A DNA stretch of 64,000 nt from assembly GCA_945873095.1 (NCBI GenBank), contig CAMCBU010000004.1, positions 62,001-126,000 on the forward strand. Direction: 5' to 3'. This document shows, piece after piece, positions 52,114 to 60,030 of the stretch. The notes beneath the pieces were generated by a model. It searched no databases. It saw only the letters and a program-made list of their open reading frames with translations, and was not told the DNA's origin. Numbering within the stretch: the stretch's first letter is position 1; each line of letters starts with the position of its first letter. The translations under genes and the position numbers were made by a program. Source of the DNA: Klebsiella pneumoniae (lineage in GTDB: Bacteria > Pseudomonadota > Gammaproteobacteria > Steroidobacterales > Steroidobacteraceae).

Positions 52114-52141
52114 GGTTTGTCCAACACCAGGAGCACCGATC

Positions 52142-52426
52142 ATGAGCGACGACTTTGGTATCGATGGTTATAAAGCCGCCATCAAAAACGAACAGGCCAT
52201 TCTCACTGTCACACGAGCCTCGATTCGCGGCGATCTCTTCGTCAAGCAGCAAGGGCGTCGATTTTGGATTTTCGAGGGCAGCACGCCCCGCATCCGTAAC
52301 TTGACTGGCCCAGAGCTCGGCCTGTTTCTCGCTGCCGTCAGCCGCTACTACGCGCAGTTCGGCTCGGTGCACCAAGGGGAGCGGTTCCTCTTTGGCGATC
52401 GGCGTCGACAACCCAGTGCTCATTAG
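52142..52426 (+). CDS. Hypothetical protein (94 aa)
   Basis: ATG 52,142 has the Shine-Dalgarno CAGGAG. The protein is a small alpha/beta-looking domain: FGIDGYKAAIKNEQAILTVT, IRGDLFVKQQGRRFWIFEG and LTGPELGLFLAAVSRYYAQF. No family is recognised. It is the first gene after the structured RNA and probably leads the plus-strand cluster to the HD-domain gene. Confidence 0.65.
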   Translation: MSDDFGIDGYKAAIKNEQAILTVTRASIRGDLFVKQQGRRFWIFEGSTPRIRNLTGPELGLFLAAVSRYYAQFGSVHQGERFLFGDRRRQPSAH

Positions 52427-52455
52427 TCCGCGATAGCGATCAGGAGTACTAAGAG

Positions 52456-52641
52456 ATGCCCGTACGGCGAATGACGGACGAAGAGGCTGAACGGATCTTC
52501 GGCTCGGGGCTGATTTTTATTGGATTAAAGCGCCCAAGTAGACCGATCGCGCCGCATACCAACGAGGTTACCGATGAAAAGACTACAGAAAAAGACGAGC
52601 AGCACAGCGCAAAATCGGTGGAAGGCCGCCCGCTCGGATGA
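52456..52641 (+). CDS. Hypothetical small protein (61 aa)
   Basis: ATG 52,456 has AGGAG nine nt upstream. It begins MPVRRMTDEEAERIFGSGL and is hydrophilic after IFIGLKRPS, with a charged tail. Its 3' end overlaps the next frame by 68 bp. No family recognised. Confidence 0.5.
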   Translation: MPVRRMTDEEAERIFGSGLIFIGLKRPSRPIAPHTNEVTDEKTTEKDEQHSAKSVEGRPLG

Positions 52642-52777
52642 ACGCTGGGAGCGGCGCGCGGATCGCCAGATGGTCGTGTTTTCGGCAGTTTCCGTGATGC
52701 TACCCTCGCAGATCACACATCTCAAAGACCGCTTCGCACAAGGAGACTTCGGTTGTGAGCACGAACGCGGAATATGA
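52574..52777 (+). CDS. Hypothetical small protein (67 aa)
   Basis: ATG 52,574 follows GAGGT at good spacing. The N-terminus is strongly basic (KRLQKKTSSTAQNRWKAARS), then SVMLPSQITHLKDRFAQGDF. It overlaps the preceding ORF by 68 bp and the HD gene by 23 bp, in different frames, so one of the small ORFs may be false. Confidence 0.4.
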   Translation: MKRLQKKTSSTAQNRWKAARSDERWERRADRQMVVFSAVSVMLPSQITHLKDRFAQGDFGCEHERGI

Positions 52778-53300
52778 CCCGAACGTTTATGACCGTCGCG
52801 GGCTGCTCGCCGAGGTACGCCGAGGCTTCACGCTCGCTTGGGCGGGTCATCACGGCGCCAATCATTGGGGTCGGGTGCGATGTCACGCGCTCGCGATCGC
52901 ACGAGCGCGGGGAGCCGATACTCGTGTGGTTGAGCTCTTCGCGTTCCTGCACGACAGCCAACGCAGGGACGAGTGGAAGGATCCCGGACATGGGGCTCGT
53001 GGTGCGGAGTATGCACGCGCTCTTCAGAGTCGGTTCTTCGACTTACGGCCAGCACAAATCGACCAATTGGCTCACGCCATCCGTCATCACAGCGGCGGCG
53101 AAGTCAGCACCGATGCGACCATCCAGACCTGCTGGGATGCCGATCGCCTTGATCTTGGACGCGTGCGGATCAAGCCGAGCGATGAGTATCTCTCAGAGGA
53201 AGGCGCTCGTCGGATCAATCTGGCCTATGCCTGGAGCCGCGGTCGCGCACGACGCCATGAAAAATCTTCTGGCGGATCAGCCTTTGAGACGGCGAGATGA
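52755..53300 (+). CDS. HD-domain phosphohydrolase-like protein
   Basis: This 181 aa protein starts at GTG 52,755 (Shine-Dalgarno AAGGAG). Its HD-superfamily signature is ANHWGRVRCHALAIARARG, ELFAFLHDSQRRDE, HAIRHHSGG and CWDADRLDLGRV, with the H...HD...D metal ligands in place. Such enzymes hydrolyse nucleotides or cyclic dinucleotides. The plus-strand ORF at 52,774 in another frame is a shadow. It is followed by a structured leader and the next gene. Confidence 0.8.
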   Translation: MSTNAEYDPNVYDRRGLLAEVRRGFTLAWAGHHGANHWGRVRCHALAIARARGADTRVVELFAFLHDSQRRDEWKDPGHGARGAEYARALQSRFFDLRPAQIDQLAHAIRHHSGGEVSTDATIQTCWDADRLDLGRVRIKPSDEYLSEEGARRINLAYAWSRGRARRHEKSSGGSAFETAR

Positions 53301-53315
53301 TTAGATACTGAACAT

Positions 53316-53380
53316 CGGGAGACGATTCCCGGAGTGGCTCACCTCACGAGCCGGGGGAGTTCACCAAATTGCGGCCCCGG
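53316..53380 (+). promoter_or_regulatory. Three consecutive hairpins in the leader of the 53,416 gene
   Basis: CGGGA/TCCCG (53,316-53,331), GGCTC/GAGCC (53,336-53,352) and CCGGGG/CCCCGG (about 53,351-53,380) form one after another upstream of the Shine-Dalgarno GAGGAGAAG. No T-run follows, so it is a structured leader and not a terminator. Confidence 0.5.
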
Positions 53381-53415
53381 GTATATCGCCCAAACCCGCT
53401 AAAGAGGAGAAGACC

Positions 53416-54042
53416 ATGTCTGAATCAAAAAAGGCGCTCGACCTGTCCTACCGACCGGCGAGCTATTTCTGGCCCATCACCCACGAGACGCACGCGATCG
53501 CTGCCATCAAAGGCGAACGGCGGCGCAACGCCATCCGCGAAGCCTATGACACCAACCGGGTAACGGTACTCGATGAGTACTACTCGACCCCCGTTTTAGA
53601 AGAACAAGATCGCCGTGCACTTGGCGCAATACACCCGTCTTTCATGGGTGGCGAATATCTGCCCAACCGACACGAGACCGAAGTCGAGATCGCGCGTATC
53701 AATATCGACTCGACGACGAGCGATGTGACCTCGATCTATGCCAAGGCCGGCAAGAACAGAATCTATTACCGAGTAGTCGATGAATATAACGGCGATACTT
53801 TGAACGAGAAGCGCACCCGCAGTTCGAGGCAGCCCTTGACGCTTGATCAGTTGGTTGAATTTTTCCTCGGTGCGTGGTCGCTGAAGGACGTGCTCGACGG
53901 TAATGACCTCAACTTAGAGGAGGCGCATGACTTTACCCATCCTTCCTCCGAGTTCTATCCGCAGTTCAGCGCAGCGATCCGTGCGCATATTGACAGTTGG
54001 TATCCCGCCAAGGACACCGATGAGGAGCAGGACGATGAGTGA
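53416..54042 (+). CDS. Hypothetical protein (208 aa)
   Basis: ATG 53,416 has a strong Shine-Dalgarno (AGAGGAGA). The protein begins SESKKALDLSYRPASYFWPI, has EVEIARINIDSTTSDVTSIY and a helical segment LTLDQLVEFFLGAWSLKDVL, and ends in an acidic tail (KDTDEEQDDE). No family is recognised. Its end overlaps the next gene by 8 bp. Confidence 0.7.
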   Translation: MSESKKALDLSYRPASYFWPITHETHAIAAIKGERRRNAIREAYDTNRVTVLDEYYSTPVLEEQDRRALGAIHPSFMGGEYLPNRHETEVEIARINIDSTTSDVTSIYAKAGKNRIYYRVVDEYNGDTLNEKRTRSSRQPLTLDQLVEFFLGAWSLKDVLDGNDLNLEEAHDFTHPSSEFYPQFSAAIRAHIDSWYPAKDTDEEQDDE

Positions 54043-54232
54043 GGACAAAAAGCCGAATCGAATCACCGCGCATTACGCGACCGACGAGGACTATAAGCGG
54101 ATGAATTTCTATACGATCGGCACGCTATACCGGGCAGACAATCTAACTCCCTACCAAGAAACCGATGGCGCTATTTCCTGCCGCAAAGACGGCCTTGTAC
54201 CGCCATTGCCCGATAGTTCGAAACCTATTTAA
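54035..54232 (+). CDS. Hypothetical small protein (65 aa)
   Basis: ATG 54,035 is preceded by GAGGAGCAGG within the end of the previous gene. The protein starts MSEDKKPNRITAHYATDEDY and ends in a Pro-rich tail (KDGLVPPLPDSSKPI). It is probably translationally coupled. No family recognised. Confidence 0.6.
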   Translation: MSEDKKPNRITAHYATDEDYKRMNFYTIGTLYRADNLTPYQETDGAISCRKDGLVPPLPDSSKPI

Positions 54233-54353
54233 TAAACTTCAGCTTAATCTCGGTACCGAGGGGCAAATCTCCAAATCACTTTAGATTTCGAAAACTTTGA
54301 TATAACAACTGACACGCACTGCGCAATCAGACTTTTCTTGGAAGCGACTACGG

Positions 54354-54980
54354 TTACTCTTCTAAAAAATCGTCAACTAGTGCACCGTATACCCAACGAC
54401 CGGAATGAGTTACTTCGCCGTCTTTATCAAAGATGGTTCCCTCTCCATGGAACTCGCCATTACGAAATTCACCAACGTAGCGACTGCCATCGGGCCACGT
54501 ATAGATGCCATCTCCATTTCCAACAAAGCGCCCGGCCTGAAATTCACCCTCGTACGAGGATCCATCAGAAAGCCTTAGACAGCCTCGCCCATGGTACTTT
54601 CCGTCGAAAAAACCCCCGACATATTTACCGATGTCATGGTAATTAACGTACTCGCCGTGACCGTGAAATTTGCCGTCTTTGAATGTTCCTCGATAAAAAT
54701 CAGAGTTTTTCTTAAATAAGATTCCTTCTTTAACTTCACCGCGTTCAAATCTCCCTACGAATTTTTTCGTTAGGTCTGGATAAAGTAAGGTACCTTCGCC
54801 ATGCGGTAGGTCGCCGTCAAATTGCCCGGTATATACACACCCATCCGGAAATATTGCGGTCGACGGCCCGGGCTCTTCTGTCTCGGGATCACTTAGCTCA
54901 GGGACATCAGTTTCGTTACTAGAACTATCGATTACTTTGTCTGGATCGAAGTACTTACGAACTTTTTTGTCTTTTTTCAT
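54354..54980 (-). CDS. MORN-repeat protein, cytoplasmic
   Basis: The start is placed at ATG 54,978-54,980 with the Shine-Dalgarno GGAGGG (208 aa). The first ~45 residues are charged. Then at least six MORN repeats follow, for example YTGQFDGDLPHGEGTLLY, FYRGTFKDGKFHGHGEY, YEGEFQAGRFVGNGDGIY and YVGEFRNGEFHGEGTIF. No signal peptide is seen, unlike the MORN protein at 38,518. MORN proteins are scaffolds or lipid binders; the role here is unknown. AT-rich compared with neighbours. Confidence 0.8.
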   Translation of the reverse strand: MKKDKKVRKYFDPDKVIDSSSNETDVPELSDPETEEPGPSTAIFPDGCVYTGQFDGDLPHGEGTLLYPDLTKKFVGRFERGEVKEGILFKKNSDFYRGTFKDGKFHGHGEYVNYHDIGKYVGGFFDGKYHGRGCLRLSDGSSYEGEFQAGRFVGNGDGIYTWPDGSRYVGEFRNGEFHGEGTIFDKDGEVTHSGRWVYGALVDDFLEE

Positions 54981-55183
54981 TCGTCCCTCCAAATTGTCTT
55001 ACCAGATAGATTGGTAACGATTTGAGATCTATTTCTTATTCCCGACTCCACTCAGATCCCTAACGCAGACTGTTGTTGAAAGCACAAAAGACTACTCTAA
55101 GCCGCCTTTCAGATTGAGTCGTCCTTCCGTGATATTACAAGACAGGCGCTATCCAACAACCGTCGTTTCTACATGATAGATTT

Positions 55184-55198
55184 GGACCCTAACGGTCC
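55184..55198 (+). promoter_or_regulatory. Hairpin directly upstream of the Shine-Dalgarno of the 55,212 gene
   Basis: GGACC-ctaac-GGTCC ends 3 nt before GAGGA at 55,201 and 13 nt before the ATG. It could control translation initiation. Confidence 0.5.
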
Positions 55199-55211
55199 AT
55201 GAGGATCTCCC

Positions 55212-55808
55212 ATGTCCGACGATGTCCAATCTATACTTGAACTTTTGGCACGTCCATCAGCCAAATCAGAAACTTTTATCCGGCGTTATGGTGATTTGAT
55301 CGATGCGCTTGCATCAAAGTTCGGCGATTTTTGCGGTCCCGATGCAGCGCAGCAGTTCATTGGGTACTTAGCCGAGAACCAATGGTCGGCGCTTCGGCAA
55401 TGGCTATCTCAAGCAGATAGGGTATCTCTCGAGAAGTTTCTGGCCGCAAAAGCTGAGGTCTTCTTCAGAGAACAGCGAAAAACATTAATGGCAAAGGCCA
55501 TGGGCGGCACTCCATGGGCGGAAATCATTCAATACGCTGAAAACCTATCTCCTGGCTACCGAGCGCTAGCTCAGTATTGTTTGGTTGAGGGGCTATCGGG
55601 GGCAGCGCTTAAGAAAGCGGTGCGTTCTGACATGCGATGCCGTCTTGAGACGACGGGAGCAATATCTACCTCTCGATCGAATTTGCTACTAGTCCTGCGA
55701 GCTTGTTGCCGGCCCGACCATGTGGAGATGATCGACGCGGTTCTAAGGCTCCGACAACGTAGTGGCCGTCGCCCCAAGGCACCAACGAGATCGGACGCCA
55801 GCCAGTAA
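55212..55808 (+). CDS. Divergent sigma-70-like protein
   Basis: This 198 aa protein starts at ATG 55,212. Its N-terminal part resembles sigma region 2: ETFIRRYGDLIDALASKFGD, AAQQFIGYLAENQWSALRQW, FLAAKAEVFFREQR. The C-terminal part reads like region 4 (LSPGYRALAQYCLVEGLSGAALKKA, then SRSNLLLVLRACC). The pattern is that of an ECF-type sigma factor, but with a Cys-rich and odd recognition region, so promoter use is uncertain. A hairpin precedes its Shine-Dalgarno. A second sigma-like gene lies 283 bp downstream. Confidence 0.55.
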   Translation: MSDDVQSILELLARPSAKSETFIRRYGDLIDALASKFGDFCGPDAAQQFIGYLAENQWSALRQWLSQADRVSLEKFLAAKAEVFFREQRKTLMAKAMGGTPWAEIIQYAENLSPGYRALAQYCLVEGLSGAALKKAVRSDMRCRLETTGAISTSRSNLLLVLRACCRPDHVEMIDAVLRLRQRSGRRPKAPTRSDASQ

Positions 55809-56025
55809 AGTCATTCCGTCGCCGGCCGTCCGAGACGAGAACCGGGTGCCGTGACAGCCCCCCTAGCACCCCTCTGGGACAATCGAGTTCCTAGCTGTTG
55901 CTTTCTACGGTTCCACCCGTGAATTCCCGATACTTTTCGATCATTTCACGGAGTGAACGGGCTGCGTCTCTTGCCGAAATTAAAATTTTCGTAAGTTCCC
56001 GTTTTTAATAAATCGGGGTGTTTCT

Positions 56026-56062
56026 AGCACTCGGTGCTTCAATGGTTCTACTCCGATTCGGA
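56026..56062 (+). promoter_or_regulatory. Two hairpins upstream of the 56,092 gene
   Basis: AGCAC-tcg-GTGCT (56,026-56,038) and CTCCG-att-CGGAG (56,050-56,062) follow each other before GAGGAAAC, the likely Shine-Dalgarno. No T-run follows. Confidence 0.45.
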
Positions 56063-56091
56063 GCAAGGAACTGAATACGAGGAAACTTGCG

Positions 56092-56724
56092 ATGACTAAC
56101 ATCTCTGCTGCCACCCTGCCATCTAACGTCGTTGACATCTTCAGCCACCCACGTCACCCCGTTCATGCGGATCAGCGGATGGTCGAAGGTGCTCTGCGCG
56201 GGGATGAGTCGGCGATCCAGAAGTTGTGGATTCGCCTTACGCCCTACATCGAAAGCTTCGCCTCAGATCCGATGTGGGAGAGCCACGAATCGGCTTTACA
56301 GCACGGCCGTTCGTTAATTCAGCAAAACCAGTTTGTGGTACTTCACAAGTGGAATCCCAAGGCCCGGTCGCTGACTCAGCACGTAGACTATTTTCTTCGA
56401 GAAGCGCTTCGCCGTGAGCGACTCGCACGACGACAGCAAGCGCGAAAGGATCCGAGTATCGTCAATGCGATCGAAGAAAGCGTTGAAGAACTGCCCGCAC
56501 AGCATTATTGGATTCTGAAGAAGATCGTCAAAGATGGTGTGCGCCCGAAGAAGATCATGACGATGCTCAACGAGTGCCCAGAAGTTCAGATTCGATCAGT
56601 AGCCTCGATTGGTACGACGTATAGCCGCGCACTGAAGCGCCTCCACAGAGTATGTCCCGATCAGTATCGCGACTCTGTCGGCATGTTTATCAATTCACGA
56701 CAACGCAGCGGTCGATATCGTTAA
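56092..56724 (+). CDS. Second divergent sigma-70-like protein
   Basis: This 210 aa protein begins ISAATLPSNVVDIFSHPRHP, then has a region-2-like stretch (MVEGALRGDESAIQKLWIRL, FLREALRRERLARRQQ) and a region-4-like one (LPAQHYWILKKIVKDGVRPK, VASIGTTYSRALKRLHRVCP). Overall it reads like an RNA polymerase sigma factor with a degenerate middle. It is followed by a clear terminator, so it forms its own transcript unit. Whether it is a sigma factor or a related DNA-binding protein cannot be decided by eye. Confidence 0.5.
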   Translation: MTNISAATLPSNVVDIFSHPRHPVHADQRMVEGALRGDESAIQKLWIRLTPYIESFASDPMWESHESALQHGRSLIQQNQFVVLHKWNPKARSLTQHVDYFLREALRRERLARRQQARKDPSIVNAIEESVEELPAQHYWILKKIVKDGVRPKKIMTMLNECPEVQIRSVASIGTTYSRALKRLHRVCPDQYRDSVGMFINSRQRSGRYR

Positions 56725-56751
56725 TTCGCTTCACTGAAGTAAGACCCAATC

Positions 56752-56777
56752 AACGCCCCGCATGCGGGGCGTTTTTC
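56752..56777 (+). terminator. Intrinsic terminator
   Basis: ACGCCCCGCA followed directly by TGCGGGGCGT and then TTTTT: a perfect GC-rich stem with a T-run, 28 bp after the sigma-like gene stop. Confidence 0.85.
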
Positions 56778-56849
56778 ATTCTGCGTCAATAACGTGTTTT
56801 GGCGATTCCGCCATCTCACTCTCATCTCTTGAGACGCTCTCTTCACCAG

Positions 56850-56925
56850 ATTGCTAATGGCTTAGCAATCGGTGCGATACGAATGTCTCGTATCGCCATC
56901 GTGAATTTCGACAGCAATCTGTCGA
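56850..56925 (+). promoter_or_regulatory. Three perfect hairpins in tandem upstream of the AAA operon
   Basis: ATTGCTAA-tggc-TTAGCAAT (56,850-56,869), GCGATACGA-atgtc-TCGTATCGC (56,874-56,896) and TCGACAG-caat-CTGTCGA (56,908-56,925) lie in a row. They end 3 nt before the Shine-Dalgarno AAGGAG (56,928-56,933). All arms pair perfectly. They may be operators, a structured leader or protein-binding sites of an origin-like region. Confidence 0.6.
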
Positions 56926-56940
56926 TTAAGGAGAGTTGTG

Positions 56941-57789
56941 ATGACGACGAAGACGAAAGGGAAAACTGAAACAGCCGGGATGCCTGCGATCTCTGTTGAT
57001 TCGAGTTCCATGACGGTAACGACCCGCGAAGTCGTTGAGGAAGGCACCCCCATTGAGACTTGGGCCGAGTCCATCGTGCGCGAGCAGCGCTCGATTACTC
57101 GGGATGAGGTGTTGGCCCACTTGGGGGATCTTGAGGCGCGTCGCAAGGAAGTCGAGGGTGGCATTTTCCGGCGTGCGCATCACGCCGTGCACTTGCTCCT
57201 CGCTGACTGCTTGGCACTTGCGCAGCTCGATGAGTCGCTCGATCCCGAGCAGGCTCGCGATCGGGCGCTCGATGCCTTTCTCTCAGCCCGAGAGCTCGCG
57301 AGCAAAAAGGACGAGCCTATTTTCTCAAAGGCAATCTCAGCCGTGTTCGGAGAACTGCATCGCTCTCGAGTCAGTACCTATCGCACGGTGCTGAAGGCGG
57401 CGAGTCAGGCGGGGATCACCGCTGCTGCACTGCCCGCTTGGATCGAGCAGCAAGGGGGTGTTCAGGAAGTTCGTCTGAGTGCTGGCGGTACGGGTGGTAC
57501 GAGCTCGTCAGAGATGGCGAACCTCACGCTCGAGTACCTCCTCGACAAAGGCAGTCTCTATGCCCTGCAGAGTGACGCCCTCTCGAAGCAGTTGACGATC
57601 GAGAGTAATGGCAAGGAGGTAGTGCTGGTGGCTACCAAGCAGCGAGATGGAACGTTGATGGTGCATGCAGCCATCGAGGATCCCAATTGCGTGAAGAAGG
57701 CGATCGACGCCTTTCAGCGCAAGAACCAAGAAGCGATCAAGGAGTTCAAGTACGAGCTCAAGTATCGCCCGGGTCTGCGTGCTGCGTAA
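56941..57789 (+). CDS. Hypothetical DNA-binding-like protein, first gene of the AAA operon
   Basis: The start is placed at ATG 56,941 (282 aa), 7 nt after AAGGAG; the ORF-track GTG lies one codon earlier. Residues 60-130 are helical (RSITRDEVLAHLGDLEARRK, RRAHHAVHLLLADCLALAQL). A segment HRSRVSTYRTVLKAASQAGITAAALPAWI looks like a helix-turn-helix. After a Gly/Ser linker (LSAGGTGGTSSSE) the C-terminal domain is beta-rich (LTIESNGKEVVLVATKQRDG). No family is recognised. It is followed by the AAA gene after 95 bp. A ParB-like or partition-related role is possible but unsupported. Confidence 0.65.
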   Translation: MTTKTKGKTETAGMPAISVDSSSMTVTTREVVEEGTPIETWAESIVREQRSITRDEVLAHLGDLEARRKEVEGGIFRRAHHAVHLLLADCLALAQLDESLDPEQARDRALDAFLSARELASKKDEPIFSKAISAVFGELHRSRVSTYRTVLKAASQAGITAAALPAWIEQQGGVQEVRLSAGGTGGTSSSEMANLTLEYLLDKGSLYALQSDALSKQLTIESNGKEVVLVATKQRDGTLMVHAAIEDPNCVKKAIDAFQRKNQEAIKEFKYELKYRPGLRAA

Positions 57790-57884
57790 GCGCTGATCGG
57801 ATTGGGGGCGGCGGTGAGACCTTCATTGCCGCCCCTCTATCCCAGCTTCCCTATTTGCCCTCTTCCCTCGCCGGAGCACCTTCA

Positions 57885-59366
57885 ATGACAACGTCTGATT
57901 TCACCCCTCAATCCGTTCACGACATCATCGTCTCATCGCCGCAGTCACGATCGACACTGCAACGACTGGTAGCGGGAACCTATCCACTTCCTTCCGAGCG
58001 CTCGGCAGTGATCGTGCTCTCGGGACCCTATGGCAGCGGCAAAACCTGTCTTGCGCGATTGCTGCCAGACGCTCTTGAGAGAGCCTATGGATCACCACCC
58101 TCATCGACCAACCCAGTGCCGTACTCCTATTTGGATTGTCGTTCGGGAGCCAGCGGGCGTTCCATCCTCGCGCGCTTAGAGGAACTGACGACCTTTAGCC
58201 CAGCGGGTAATGCCAGTCGGTTCTACCTCATTTGTGATGAGATCGATAATCTCTCGAAGTCCGCTCAAGAAGCGATCTATCAGCTGACCTATCGATCCAA
58301 CATCGTTTGGATCCTGACGACGAACTATCGCTCCCGTATCGACTACCGTCTGCTGGCTACGGGAATCGATATCCTGTTGGACGCTCCCTCTAAAGCGCAT
58401 TTGGCCAAGCTCGCCATCAATATTGCTAAGCACTTTGACCTCAGTATCTCGACTGAAGAGGCTCATCAAATCGCTCTCGCCTGTCATGGCTCATGGCGAC
58501 AAGTGTCGGAACGGACGCTCCAAGCGATCAGTCGAACACTATCGCCGCAGAAAACGGTGCAAGCCTATGGCGATAACCGACGACGATACGATCAGGTCGT
58601 AGAGAATGCTGCACAGACCCCAATTCAGCAACTTAAGCCCCGTTATCTCGATGAACTGATCTTCGACGATAGCGAATCACGCGATGTCGCCTATCGCATT
58701 GCAAGTGGTATCGCCCAGCCACCTGCTGATCGATGCTTCGGGATATTGATTTATGGTGAGCCGGGTACCGGTCGAAAGACGCTCGCCAAGCTCTTACCGA
58801 CAACCATCGAAGGGATCGTCTATCAGCATCACGATCCGCTCTTTGAATCGGATACGGTGATCTGCCGTGATGGTGTTTTGGGCCTGGCAGATGTTAGCCA
58901 TGTATCGATGATGCTCAATCACGCCGTGATCGGTAACCCGAGCGGTCTGCGCTATGTGACATTGGTCGATGTCGAGAAGCTCAGCCCCGGCGCTCAGCAG
59001 GATCTGAAGTCTCTGATGAATCGGCCTCGAGTGGTATTCATTCTTATTGCTAATCGACTGACGGGTATCGATGCGGGCGTCCTTGATCGATGCGCTCATC
59101 GCATCTATATGCCCTGGCCCGAGACAACGCTACTGAAGTCTTGGATTGATCGTGTTGCACACATCACCAAACCGACCGTATCCACAGCGGAACTCAACTC
59201 GCTTTACTCACTCCCCGTACGCGGCTTTGCAAAGCTCGCCGCGGCGATTGACGATGCACTCGCACCTCAACCGCCCGATAACTTTCATCAGATAAATGTA
59301 TCTCGCGCATTTACCGGTATGGATCAAACCGCGCCCATCACCCATGACGAGAGGATGGCGTCATGA
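57885..59366 (+). CDS. Tandem-AAA ATPase, clamp-loader-like
   Basis: The start was moved to ATG 57,885 (493 aa). The first AAA module has Walker A LSGPYGSGKTCLARLL and Walker B FYLICDEIDNLSKSAQEAIY, then a sensor-1-like WILTTNYRSRID. A second module begins near LKPRYLDELIFDD, with IYGEPGTGRKTLAKLL, where the usual lysine position is Arg followed by Lys, no clear Walker B (LVDVEKLSPGAQQDL), and VFILIANRLTGIDAGVLDRC. This active-plus-degenerate tandem recalls clamp-loader or RFC-type subunits. The ATG of the next gene overlaps its stop (ATGA). Probable role in replication or repair of the element. Confidence 0.75.
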   Translation: MTTSDFTPQSVHDIIVSSPQSRSTLQRLVAGTYPLPSERSAVIVLSGPYGSGKTCLARLLPDALERAYGSPPSSTNPVPYSYLDCRSGASGRSILARLEELTTFSPAGNASRFYLICDEIDNLSKSAQEAIYQLTYRSNIVWILTTNYRSRIDYRLLATGIDILLDAPSKAHLAKLAINIAKHFDLSISTEEAHQIALACHGSWRQVSERTLQAISRTLSPQKTVQAYGDNRRRYDQVVENAAQTPIQQLKPRYLDELIFDDSESRDVAYRIASGIAQPPADRCFGILIYGEPGTGRKTLAKLLPTTIEGIVYQHHDPLFESDTVICRDGVLGLADVSHVSMMLNHAVIGNPSGLRYVTLVDVEKLSPGAQQDLKSLMNRPRVVFILIANRLTGIDAGVLDRCAHRIYMPWPETTLLKSWIDRVAHITKPTVSTAELNSLYSLPVRGFAKLAAAIDDALAPQPPDNFHQINVSRAFTGMDQTAPITHDERMAS

Positions 59367-60025
59367 CTCATCTCTACATGGCACGCCGGCGTGTTTACCC
59401 CGCCGAGACCGCCGTTTTTGGCCCTTTCAGTAACCATGCAGCAGCCCTTGCTTGTGCCCAAGATAGCCTTTACCCCGAGTTAGCTGAAGTCGACACCATC
59501 GATCTCTCACGAGTGTCGACACTGTACGTCCCGCAGACAAGCTACCCCGACTGGGTGCTGCGTCAAGAGACAACCTATTACGGATTTCAGGAATCCTTCG
59601 AGGATATCCCCGCGCATCTTCAGACGGGTCTTACGATTGAGATTGCAGATCTGGACTCGTTTTCAGTTGAGTGTTTTGATCAATCACCCGAGAACGTGAC
59701 CGAGTCCATGCTGATCGCAGGGCTCGTTTACGGCATTGATCAGCACTACGAGTGCATGCATGTCATACGAGCAACCCAGGACAGCGCCTTAACTGCACTG
59801 GCGATAGCTCAGCCGTTTGACCGCTTGGTACGAGCTCGGGGATATCACGATCGTCGCACTCTGCTCAACTTAGTCGAGAATTCGAAGCAAATCCGAGATT
59901 GGTCTGTCGAATATATTGACAGCTATATTTCCCAAGCCGATCTTTTAGCTCAAACGTTTTGGGAGCGATTTGTCATCGATCACTCCCAAGTTCCGGAGGC
60001 AGATCTCGATAAGTGGCGCTTCTAA
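59363..60025 (+). CDS. Hypothetical protein, operon partner of the AAA ATPase
   Basis: This 220 aa protein overlaps the AAA gene (ATGA). It begins MTHLYMARRRVYPAETAVFG and contains ACAQDSLYPELAEVDTIDLS, YYGFQESFEDIPAHLQTG and FDRLVRARGYHDRRTLLN. No family or motif is recognised. Its stop lies 5 bp from the convergent integrase stop. Confidence 0.65.
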   Translation: MTHLYMARRRVYPAETAVFGPFSNHAAALACAQDSLYPELAEVDTIDLSRVSTLYVPQTSYPDWVLRQETTYYGFQESFEDIPAHLQTGLTIEIADLDSFSVECFDQSPENVTESMLIAGLVYGIDQHYECMHVIRATQDSALTALAIAQPFDRLVRARGYHDRRTLLNLVENSKQIRDWSVEYIDSYISQADLLAQTFWERFVIDHSQVPEADLDKWRF

Positions 60026-60030
60026 CGAAA

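Noticed and set aside
52774-53304. 176 aa plus-strand ORF overlapping the HD-domain gene
   Set aside because: Different frame with no domain; the 52,755 frame has the HD motifs and a Shine-Dalgarno.
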